From: an uncultured Collinsella sp. | Lineage (GTDB): Bacteria > Actinomycetota > Coriobacteriia > Coriobacteriales > Coriobacteriaceae | Direction: 5' to 3' | NCBI GenBank assembly: GCA_900549065.1 | Contig: URNC01000123.1 | Span: 1 to 5,817, forward strand | Length of the DNA: 5,817 bases | Part shown: positions 1 to 5,788 of the stretch, piece by piece | How positions within the stretch are numbered: position 1 is the stretch's first letter | How the letters are laid out: each line of letters begins with the position of its first letter | The notes under the pieces: generated by a model | What the model saw: only the letters and a program-made list of their open reading frames with translations | What the model was told of the DNA's origin: nothing | The model's database searches: none | Program-made: the position numbers and the translations under genes

Positions 1-1202
1 CCGTAGTAGCCACGGCGACGACCCGCCTCGGTAAAGCCCAGGGCGGTATAGAGTGCAATTGCGCCCTCGTTGCCGTCCTCAACCTCAAGCGAAGCCGTGG
101 TGCAGCCGAGCATCTGCGCGTCATAGCTCACGTGCGACAGAAGCTTGCGGGCGATACCCTCACGGCGATGAGTCGGATCGACGGCAACGTCCATAATCTG
201 CACGTCCCCGTCGACGACCATGCCGCCGGCAAGACCCAGCAACTGACCGTCGTCGTGCGCCACCCACCAGCTACGCGGAGCGGCAACGTCCTCGCCCAGC
301 TCGGACAAGAACATGCCCGGCGTCCACGCCTCGTGTCCGGCGCCTTCAAAGCAGGCGGTCTCCAGTGCGCTCGCGCCCTCGGCATCCACCGCGCCCATGG
401 GACGGAACTGCAGATGACGACCGGCGAGCTCATCGGCAACGCCCGTAATTTCGCTCTGCGCACTCTCGGCAAGACCAAGACGCTTGCGCTCGTTTTCCTC
501 GGCATCCGAAAGGCGCGTGTAAATCGGCAGGACGCGAGCCGGATCGCCGTCACCCGCAGCGTGCGCGAGCAGCAAGCCCTCGCCCGAAGGCCACCACAGG
601 TCGCGCTCCACGCAGCGGGCGATCTCGTCCTCACCCAGCAGCTTGCCATAGCGCACGAGACCGTCGCCGGTCAGCTGAACCTGGTCCCAGTCCGCTGCTT
701 GGCGCCACTCATCGAGCGCCACGGCGGCCTTGACCACGTGTTCGCGCTCAAATTGACGCTCGGGGCCCTCATCGACCAGCATATACAGCGCCGGATATAC
801 CTCACCGCGCATAGCATCGGCCAAGATACCAAGCTTGCCGCGCACGCCAGCCTTCCACGCCGTCCAAGCGCAAGCGTCAAGCGTTGACACGCCCAGCAGC
901 GGAACATTGGCACCACGTGCGAGGCCCTTGGCAGTGGAGATGCCGATGCGCACACCCGTAAACGACCCCGGGCCGCGGCCGACCACGTAGCAACCAACAT
1001 CGCTGCGATCCAGACTGGCTTGAGCCAGCACACCATCAACGGTATTCACGAGCTCAACGTTGGCGTGACGGCGACACATGTGGTCGCCACTCACGAGCTT
1101 CGTCTCGCCCGTCTGTCTATCAATCCAACTTGCCGCGCAGGCAAGCATGTCGGTCGAGGTATCGAGCGCCACCACCAGCGCGTTGTCGTTATGCAAGCTC
1201 AT
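1..1202 (-). CDS. tsaB-rimI: TsaB-RimI fusion: t6A37 complex dimerization subunit fused to ribosomal-protein alanine N-acetyltransferase (3' end cut by window edge)
   Basis: One uninterrupted frame of 400 codons runs from the ATG at 1202 to the left edge. Residues about 8-235 are TsaB, the inactive ASKHA-fold partner of TsaD in threonylcarbamoyl transfer to A37 of ANN-decoding tRNAs. Visible TsaB marks are LDTST (13-17), GPGSFTGVRIG (77-87), ADAMRGEVY (128-136) and a PIYTR segment (226-230). After a linker (about 236-262), a GNAT acetyltransferase of RimI type follows. It carries the acetyl-CoA motif RREGIA (346-351), LEVEDGN (372-378) and LYTALGF (384-390). E373 and Y385 are 12 residues apart, the spacing of the catalytic Glu103/Tyr115 pair of Salmonella RimI, which acetylates the N-terminus of S18. 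The frame stops at G-Y-Y, where RimI proteins normally have roughly 20-30 residues left, so the protein is truncated only by the window. The start overlaps the last 14 bases of tsaE and has a weak AAGG Shine-Dalgarno, suggesting coupling. TsaD may follow or be fused beyond the edge, which cannot be seen here. Confidence 0.92.
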   Translation of the reverse strand, partial: MSLHNDNALVVALDTSTDMLACAASWIDRQTGETKLVSGDHMCRRHANVELVNTVDGVLAQASLDRSDVGCYVVGRGPGSFTGVRIGISTAKGLARGANVPLLGVSTLDACAWTAWKAGVRGKLGILADAMRGEVYPALYMLVDEGPERQFEREHVVKAAVALDEWRQAADWDQVQLTGDGLVRYGKLLGEDEIARCVERDLWWPSGEGLLLAHAAGDGDPARVLPIYTRLSDAEENERKRLGLAESAQSEITGVADELAGRHLQFRPMGAVDAEGASALETACFEGAGHEAWTPGMFLSELGEDVAAPRSWWVAHDDGQLLGLAGGMVVDGDVQIMDVAVDPTHRREGIARKLLSHVSYDAQMLGCTTASLEVEDGNEGAIALYTALGFTEAGRRRGYY

Positions 1203-1695
1203 CTTGTACAGCCTTATCAATCAAATGGGAAAGCTCCATTGCGCGGTCACCGTGCGCCTCGAGCGTTATCGTTCGCACATCACTGTCGCCCTCATCACGC
1301 TTGAGCGTCACCGAAAGATACTCATCCGTCAGCTCGTCTTGGAATTGTTCGCCCCATTCCAGCAGGCAAGCACCCTCATAGCCCAGCACATCGAAAATGC
1401 CCGTATCCTCGAGCTCGTAGGCATGCTCCAGACGGTATAGATCAAAGTGAAACAGCGGAATACGGCCTTGATCGTGAACGGCCATGAGCGCAAACGTAGG
1501 ACTCGTAACCATATGCCCATCGCCCAGCCCGTGCGAGACGCCCTTGGTAAAGTGAGTTTTGCCCACTCCCAGGCCACCGGTCAGGATGAGCACATCGCCG
1601 TCCTCAAGGCACGGTGCAATTAGCTCGCCAAAGTACTCCGTATCGGCAGCGCAAGTCGTTTTGTAAGTACCTACCCCCAGGCGCTCCAGGGACAT
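1189..1695 (-). CDS. tsaE: TsaE, ATPase of the tRNA t6A37 threonylcarbamoylation complex
   Basis: A 168-residue P-loop ATPase, close to the usual TsaE length of about 150. It binds the TsaB-TsaD dimer and uses ATP hydrolysis to permit multiple turnovers of t6A37 synthesis in the cytoplasm. The Walker A loop GGLGVGKT is at residues 40-47. TSPTFAL (64-70), the TsaE signature FHFDLYRL (82-89, with D85) and the Walker B-like LLEWGE (111-116, E113-W114) follow in the expected order. The start at 1695 is supported by AAGGAG at 1701-1706, five bases upstream of the ATG. The gene begins 12 bases after the glycosylase stop, and its 3' end overlaps the start of tsaB-rimI by 14 bases, so the two t6A subunits are probably made in coordination. 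No key residue is missing. Confidence 0.96.
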   Translation of the reverse strand: MSLERLGVGTYKTTCAADTEYFGELIAPCLEDGDVLILTGGLGVGKTHFTKGVSHGLGDGHMVTSPTFALMAVHDQGRIPLFHFDLYRLEHAYELEDTGIFDVLGYEGACLLEWGEQFQDELTDEYLSVTLKRDEGDSDVRTITLEAHGDRAMELSHLIDKAVQDELA

Positions 1696-1707
1696 ATATG
1701 CTCCTTA

Positions 1708-2328
1708 TTATTCCGAGGCGTCCTCTGGTGCGGGATGTCGCTCCAGATAATCGCCCAGCATCTTAAAGTCTTCCTCCAGCAGCTCCTGCCACGCCGGATT
1801 GCGCAGCGCTGCTGCCGGATGAAAAGTGGGCATTACTACAAAATGCCCCATCTGGTGGAACCTGCCGCGCAGCTTAGTAATGCCAATCTCGGTCTTAAGC
1901 ACAAAGTGCGTCGCGGGGTTGCCGAGCGTCACGATAATATCGGGCCAGATGCTTCGAATCTGCTCACGCAAAAACGGCGAGCAAGCCAGCACTTCCTCGG
2001 GACGCGGATTGCGGTTTCCCGGCGGGCGGCACTTAAGCACGTTGGCAATGTAGACGTCTTCGCGTTTGAGCCCCGCCAGCGACAAAATGCCGTTGAGGTC
2101 CTCGCCTGCCGCCCCCACAAAGGGCTCGCCCTGCAAATCCTCATTGCGGCCCGGCGCCTCACCAATAAACATCACGCGAGCGCGGGGGTTTCCCACGCCA
2201 AACACGATATTGTGACGCGACTGGTAGAGCTGGCAGAGGTGACAATCGCCCAGAACGGCCTCAATTTCCTCGAGTGCGACCTCACGTGGTGCCTGATGGG
2301 TATGGCCGGGGATGTGCATGACGCCCAT
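1708..2328 (-). CDS. Family-4 uracil-DNA glycosylase (4Fe-4S, thermophile-type UDGa)
   Basis: A 206-residue protein that should cleave uracil from DNA, arising from cytosine deamination or dUMP misincorporation, and so start base excision repair. The four cysteines of the family-4 iron-sulfur cluster are present: C29 and C32 (CHLC), C100 (LKCRPPGNRNP) and C116. Catalytic motif 1 is GEAPGRNED (56-64), with E57 in the position typical of family 4. GEPFVGAAG (67-75) forms the uracil pocket, ITKLRG is at 150-155, and the motif 2 loop is HPAAALR (170-176). These features separate it from family 1 (Ung), which lacks the cluster. Length matches the family (about 190-220). The start at 2328 is supported by TAGGAG five bases upstream, and that site overlaps the alr stop codon. 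A later ATG (M4) has no better site. The gene is cotranscribed between alr and tsaE, a position not functionally obvious. Confidence 0.95.
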   Translation of the reverse strand: MGVMHIPGHTHQAPREVALEEIEAVLGDCHLCQLYQSRHNIVFGVGNPRARVMFIGEAPGRNEDLQGEPFVGAAGEDLNGILSLAGLKREDVYIANVLKCRPPGNRNPRPEEVLACSPFLREQIRSIWPDIIVTLGNPATHFVLKTEIGITKLRGRFHQMGHFVVMPTFHPAAALRNPAWQELLEEDFKMLGDYLERHPAPEDASE

Positions 2329-2333
2329 AGCGG

Positions 2334-2339
2334 CTCCTA
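2334..2339 (-). promoter_or_regulatory. Ribosome binding site of the glycosylase overlapping the alr stop codon
   Basis: TAGGAG on the minus strand contains the alr stop (TAG, 2337-2339) and continues into a GGAG site, five bases before the ATG at 2328. A ribosome terminating on alr would sit over this site, as expected for translational coupling or reinitiation. Confidence 0.7.
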
Positions 2340-3482
2340 CACGTAGACCTTGTCGAGACGCATGCCAAAGCCGCAGGCGACCTCGTAGTTAATCGTTCCG
2401 CGCAGTCGGGCCATCTCGTCCATAGTGATCTCGGCATCGCCATCGCGGCCGACAATAATCATCTCGTCACCATACTCGGCCTCGGGAATCTCGTGTGCCG
2501 GGTTGGACTGAATGGCGACCATAAACTGGTCCATGCAGATATTGCCAACCTGATGCACGCGCTCGCCGCGATACAGCACATCCATACGATTGGAAAGCGT
2601 ACGCGATAGGCCGTCGGCATAACCGATCGGCAGCGTGCAGATCTGAACGCGCGTGCGCGGTACGCGGTAGGTAAAACCGTAGCCCACGCCCTCACCCATC
2701 GCAGGGTGTGCCACACGCGTCACGCGCGCATGGACGCTCATAACGGGATCAAGCTGCATCACGCGGCCACTCAGCTCGCACGGCTGCATGCCATACAAGC
2801 CAACGCCGGCGCGAATCATATCAAAATGCATCGAGGGGTCGAGCATCGAGGACGGCGTGTTGGCGCAGTGCACGATACCGCACTCAAAGCCCGCATCCTT
2901 TATGGCCTGAACGGCCTCGGTAAAGCGCTGACACTGCAGTTTGTAGTCCCAGCCCGAAGGTTCATCGGCCGTGGCGAAGTGCGTAAATACGCCGTCGCAC
3001 TGAATACCGCGATGGAAATTAATACCGCGCACAAAGTCGAGCACCTGCGTGTAGTGTACGCCGATACGATTCATACCTGTCTCGATGGCGAGATGATACT
3101 TGCCCACCTTGCCCGCCGCGACGGCACATTCGCCATACGCAAGAGCAAAGTCAGACGTATAGACCGAGGGCATGATATCAAACTCGAGCAACGTCGGAAT
3201 GGCCTCGATAGGCGGCTCGCTTAGGATGAGGATGGGCTTCGTAATCCCGCCCTGTCGGAGCTCAACGCCCTCGTTAACCGTCGCCACGGCAAACATGTCG
3301 GCACCGGCCGAATACATGATCTTGGCGCACTCAACAGCTCCATGACCATAAGCATCGGCCTTGACCACGCAGCACAGGCGCTGACGTGGATTCAGCAAGT
3401 TCTTATAGGCCCTCGTGTTGCGACGGAGCGCCCCACGGTCGATCTCGACCCAGGACCAGCGCGTCAAATCGGCTTTATTCAT
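2337..3482 (-). CDS. alr: Alanine racemase (PLP-dependent)
   Basis: A 381-residue fold-type III PLP enzyme that interconverts L- and D-alanine in the cytoplasm to supply D-Ala for peptidoglycan. The PLP-binding lysine is K41 in VVKADAYGHG (39-48). The opposing catalytic tyrosine is Y268 in GVGYGFTY (265-272). TGMNRIG (135-141) supplies R139, equivalent to the arginine contacting the PLP phenolate oxygen. LPIGYADG (284-291) and NICMDQ (314-319) give the usual gate tyrosine Y288 and the M317/D318 pair. Length is normal (360-390). A residue two positions before E134 is odd: A132 occupies the place where Geobacillus Alr has the carbamylated Lys129, and E134 replaces the usual aspartate. The start lies 2 bases after the nnr stop, with only a weak GGA Shine-Dalgarno inside nnr, so translation is likely coupled. 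Catalytic residues are intact, so I expect an active enzyme. Confidence 0.96.
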   Translation of the reverse strand: MNKADLTRWSWVEIDRGALRRNTRAYKNLLNPRQRLCCVVKADAYGHGAVECAKIMYSAGADMFAVATVNEGVELRQGGITKPILILSEPPIEAIPTLLEFDIMPSVYTSDFALAYGECAVAAGKVGKYHLAIETGMNRIGVHYTQVLDFVRGINFHRGIQCDGVFTHFATADEPSGWDYKLQCQRFTEAVQAIKDAGFECGIVHCANTPSSMLDPSMHFDMIRAGVGLYGMQPCELSGRVMQLDPVMSVHARVTRVAHPAMGEGVGYGFTYRVPRTRVQICTLPIGYADGLSRTLSNRMDVLYRGERVHQVGNICMDQFMVAIQSNPAHEIPEAEYGDEMIIVGRDGDAEITMDEMARLRGTINYEVACGFGMRLDKVYV

Positions 3483-3484
3483 GA

Positions 3485-5101
3485 TTAGTCATCCGACCCT
3501 TCGTCCATGATTCCCAGATCTTCGAGCGCATCCTTTGCCGCCAGCTCCATGGCAGGACCGATCAAGTCGATAAGATCGGTCGCGATAACGCTCTTCTCAC
3601 CATACTCCGTCGCCGCGGCAAAACCGGCGTAGCTGTGAAGTGCGACGGCGTACGAATACAGCAACTCCCAACGATCCATCTCGTCGCGCATGGTGGCAAG
3701 CGTGCCGGCCAAAATACCCGCGAGAACATCACCCGAACCGGCAGTTGCCAGAGAAGCCGGACCCGAGAGCGGCAGCAGTACACGCTCAACGCCACAGATA
3801 GCCGTCGTCGGCCCCTTGGCAATGACCACCAGATTGTCGGAGCCTGCAGCCCAGACAACCTTCTGCGCGGCTGCAATCGCGGTACCAAGGTCGTTCACCT
3901 CGTCACCGGCAACCAGACGCGAAAGCTCACGATAGTGCGGCGTCATAACCAACGGCTGCTCGCGACGATACATCTCGGGGTTACTATCAATACCGTCAAT
4001 GGCAATCTTAGCAAGGCAGTTGAGTGCATCGGCATCCAAAATAAGCGGTACATCAAGCTCGAGCAAGCCCGAAACCACCTGCATAGCGCCGGCAGACGTC
4101 GTCATACCGGGACCGCACAGTACGCAGCTGTACTTCTTTGCAATCTCGCACACCGTCATGCGCGCAGCGGCGCCAAAGGAGCCGCGGGAATCAGACGGAA
4201 TAGCAAAGACGGGAATCGAAGGAAGTGCAATGCGAATAAGATTAGCGCAGGCGTCAGGAGCCGCGACTGCCACGTAACCAGCACCCGCGCGAGCTGCAGA
4301 CTTGGCCGCCATAATGGCAGCACCAGGATATTGCGCAGATCCGGCGACAATAAGCACAGAGCCACGGGAATACTTATCGATATTCGTAGGAAGTGGAGCA
4401 AAGTAATCAACTAAGTCACCGGGCTCGACAATCTCAGCGGCGTGGTCGACATCATCGATAACCTCGTCAAGACGGTCGTAAAGATTGCCGCAGATCAAAT
4501 CGCCAGCATACTCAGGGCCATCAGCGCTATACAGACCAATCTTGGGCGCAATCATCGTCACCGTATGCTCGGCACGAATGCAGTCGTCATCAACAACACC
4601 CGTCTCGGCATTCAGGCCCGAGGGGACATCAATGGATACAACACAATCGGCGCATTCATTGACCGTAGGAATCCAGATGGAGAACGGCGCACGCAGATTC
4701 CCGTGAAAACCGGTACCAAAAATGGCATCGACAACAACATCGGCCTTATCGATCAAAACCTCGAGTTCGTCACGCGAGGGGCCGACGCAAACGTGCACAT
4801 CGCGGCCGGCAGTACGACGAGCAACATGACGTGCCAGAGCAGCAGGAATCTCATCCGGCTCAACCGGAGAAACGATATCGACGTCCACGCCCTTATGGCT
4901 CAGGATATCGGCGGCAACCCAACCGTCGCCGCCATTATTACCAAAACCGACCAGAACGAGAACCCGATCGGGATTGAGCTTCAAGACCTCGTTGGCGGCA
5001 AACTCACCCGCTAGCTCCATAAGCTCGGCCTTCGAAGTCCCTTCGCGTTCGATGATATCCTCGAGACGAACGACTTCTTCGGTACTCAAAACCGGTTTCA
5101 T
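3485..5101 (-). CDS. nnr: Bifunctional NAD(P)H-hydrate repair enzyme Nnr (epimerase + ADP-dependent dehydratase)
   Basis: A 538-residue two-domain protein of normal length (about 500) that repairs hydrated NADH and NADPH. The N-terminal epimerase (NnrE/YjeF_N, about 1-215) interconverts R and S hydrates. It shows LMELAG (27-32), GFGNNGGDG (52-60), VDAIFGTG (124-131) and SIDVPSGLNAETG (156-168). The C-terminal ribokinase-like dehydratase (NnrD, about 230-520) restores NAD(P)H using ADP. It shows GSVLIVAGS (247-255), AARAGAGYV (269-277), GPG (330-332), DADALN (356-361), KGPTT (429-433) and ATAGSGDVLAG (452-462), with D458 the expected catalytic aspartate. Two spots deviate from the common consensus: DKYSRG where HKG.xG is usual, and TPHYRE where TPHxGE is usual. 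The start at 5101 directly follows the acpS stop with no gap. AGGAG (5107-5111) lies five bases upstream, inside acpS. The acidic end (EGSDD) is not a recognised motif. Confidence 0.95.
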   Translation of the reverse strand: MKPVLSTEEVVRLEDIIEREGTSKAELMELAGEFAANEVLKLNPDRVLVLVGFGNNGGDGWVAADILSHKGVDVDIVSPVEPDEIPAALARHVARRTAGRDVHVCVGPSRDELEVLIDKADVVVDAIFGTGFHGNLRAPFSIWIPTVNECADCVVSIDVPSGLNAETGVVDDDCIRAEHTVTMIAPKIGLYSADGPEYAGDLICGNLYDRLDEVIDDVDHAAEIVEPGDLVDYFAPLPTNIDKYSRGSVLIVAGSAQYPGAAIMAAKSAARAGAGYVAVAAPDACANLIRIALPSIPVFAIPSDSRGSFGAAARMTVCEIAKKYSCVLCGPGMTTSAGAMQVVSGLLELDVPLILDADALNCLAKIAIDGIDSNPEMYRREQPLVMTPHYRELSRLVAGDEVNDLGTAIAAAQKVVWAAGSDNLVVIAKGPTTAICGVERVLLPLSGPASLATAGSGDVLAGILAGTLATMRDEMDRWELLYSYAVALHSYAGFAAATEYGEKSVIATDLIDLIGPAMELAAKDALEDLGIMDEGSDD

Positions 5102-5641
5102 CTATGCTCCTAGCGTATCTTGCGAAGCATCGCCCAGGTGCTCCGTCAATGCTAAATTCTGCAGCTGCTCAAGCTCATCTAAAACAGAGCGAGCCTCTTT
5201 AAATGTCTGCGCAACGCGTTTCTTGGTGCTCACCTTTTCCTCTTTTGGCTTAGGCCGAGCATCTTCGGTAATCGCGATGGCATTCGCAACGGCTAAGTCT
5301 CCTGTAAGCGTAATGGAAAGAGCAACCTCAACAACACCCAGCTCATGAGCGATCTCGAGTGCACGGCCCGAAAGCAGCGCCTTCGGTTTGCCGAGTTTAT
5401 CACGCGTTACCGAAACATCCTTGCGACCCACGCCTTGGCTAAAACCCGTGCCGAGAGCTTTAAGCACCGCCTCGCGCGAAGCAAAGCGGCTCGCATAGTG
5501 AGCAGCGGGACGCGATGATGCATCGCAATACGCACGCTCTTCTTCGGTAAACACACGCCGAGCAAACGACGGCGTCTTTTCAAGAATAGATTTCATGCGG
5601 GAAATCTCGACGATATCAACGCCGATACCAGCTTCAGCCAT
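5102..5641 (-). CDS. acpS: Holo-[acyl-carrier-protein] synthase with a C-terminal extension
   Basis: A 179-residue phosphopantetheinyl transferase that moves 4'-phosphopantetheine from CoA to the serine of apo-ACP, switching on fatty acid synthesis. Numbered from the start chosen here, it has GIGVDIVEI (5-13) with Mg-binding D9, RVFTEEERAYC (29-39), and FASREAVLKALGTG (53-66) with Mg-binding E57 and K61. The core ends with LSITLTGDLAVANAIAI (108-124), where L112 sits at the place often occupied by histidine. Typical AcpS proteins have about 120-130 residues. Here about 50 extra residues follow: a Lys/Glu/Pro-rich linker (about 127-142) and a probable amphipathic helix (about 143-165). I chose the ATG at 5641 because GGAGGTG lies just before it. 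An in-frame ATG at 5653 would add four residues but has no Shine-Dalgarno and lies very near the predicted transcription start. It is the first gene of the operon and abuts nnr. Confidence 0.93.
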   Translation of the reverse strand: MAEAGIGVDIVEISRMKSILEKTPSFARRVFTEEERAYCDASSRPAAHYASRFASREAVLKALGTGFSQGVGRKDVSVTRDKLGKPKALLSGRALEIAHELGVVEVALSITLTGDLAVANAIAITEDARPKPKEEKVSTKKRVAQTFKEARSVLDELEQLQNLALTEHLGDASQDTLGA

Positions 5642-5644
5642 GTT

Positions 5645-5651
5645 CACCTCC
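5645..5651 (-). promoter_or_regulatory. Strong ribosome binding site that fixes the acpS start
   Basis: GGAGGTG on the minus strand ends three bases before the ATG at 5641, with five bases between GGAGG and the ATG. This is the best Shine-Dalgarno in the window. It overlaps the alternative in-frame ATG at 5653, whose own upstream bases (GTGCGAT) offer no anti-SD match. This argues for initiation at 5641. Confidence 0.8.
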
Positions 5652-5670
5652 ATATCGCACAGACTAAGTT

Positions 5671-5700
5671 ATTGTAGCCCGTTCACAGAAGATGCGACAA
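5671..5700 (-). promoter_or_regulatory. Candidate proximal sigma-70-type promoter of the acpS operon
   Basis: On the minus strand, TTGTCG (5695-5700, 4 of 6 matches to TTGACA) and TACAAT (5671-5676, 5 of 6 to TATAAT) are separated by 18 bases. Initiation about 7 bases downstream would give a leader of roughly 20-25 bases to the ATG at 5641, which still contains the GGAGGTG site. It is the nearest promoter-like sequence to the first gene. Prediction by eye only. Confidence 0.55.
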
Positions 5701-5706
5701 ACGAGG

Positions 5707-5736
5707 GTTATAAAACACAGCTACTATGTGAGACAA
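5707..5736 (-). promoter_or_regulatory. Candidate distal sigma-70-type promoter of the acpS operon
   Basis: On the minus strand, TTGTCT (5731-5736, 4 of 6 to TTGACA) and TATAAC (5707-5712, 5 of 6 to TATAAT) are again 18 bases apart. It lies exactly 36 bases upstream of the proximal candidate and just downstream of the terminator, so it could be a second start for the same operon. Either one may be the only active promoter. Confidence 0.45.
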
Positions 5737-5750
5737 AAGCCCGTAAACGC

Positions 5751-5780
5751 AAAAAAGGGGGAGGCCGCGAGGCCTCCCCC
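5751..5780 (-). terminator. Strong intrinsic terminator for the gene upstream of acpS
   Basis: A perfect 10-base-pair inverted repeat, GGGGGAGGCC and GGCCTCCCCC (arms 5771-5780 and 5757-5766), encloses a four-base loop (5767-5770). On the minus strand it is followed directly by six T residues (5751-5756). The U-tract polarity shows it ends minus-strand transcription entering from the right edge, insulating the acpS operon from its upstream neighbour. On the plus strand the flank after the stem is only TTCTC, so efficient bidirectional action is less likely. Confidence 0.93.
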
Positions 5781-5788
5781 TTCTCAGT

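Noticed and set aside
128..649. Minus-strand ORF of 173 codons in another frame inside tsaB-rimI
   Set aside because: It overlaps the verified 400-codon fusion frame, is Arg/Ser/Cys-rich with no motif, and is a frame shadow.
132..887. Plus-strand ORF of 251 codons antisense to tsaB-rimI
   Set aside because: It mirrors the high-GC codon pattern of the real minus-strand gene, has no recognisable domain or upstream ribosome site, and the opposite frame shows clear TsaB and RimI motifs.
1735..2346. Plus-strand ORF of 203 codons antisense to the glycosylase
   Set aside because: No motif and no separate promoter or terminator. It lies almost exactly opposite a gene with complete catalytic motifs and four cluster cysteines.
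3635..4414. Plus-strand ORF of 259 codons antisense to nnr
   Set aside because: The protein is rich in Arg, His and Asn without any family motif. The opposing frame contains all NnrD signatures, so this is a shadow ORF.
4442..5014. Plus-strand ORF of 190 codons opposite the Nnr epimerase domain
   Set aside because: Composition (many Asn, Ile, Arg) reflects the reverse complement of Asp/Val/Ala-rich coding sequence. No start signal or domain.
5654..5750. A riboswitch or attenuator in the acpS leader
   Set aside because: The predicted leader is only about 20-30 bases (about 60 from the distal promoter), too short for an aptamer, and there is no second hairpin with a U-tract.
5751..5780. The GC-rich hairpin as a mobile-element end or attachment site
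   Set aside because: The T-run directly after the stem on the minus strand and a stop codon shortly before it fit an intrinsic terminator. There is no second copy and no recombinase gene nearby.
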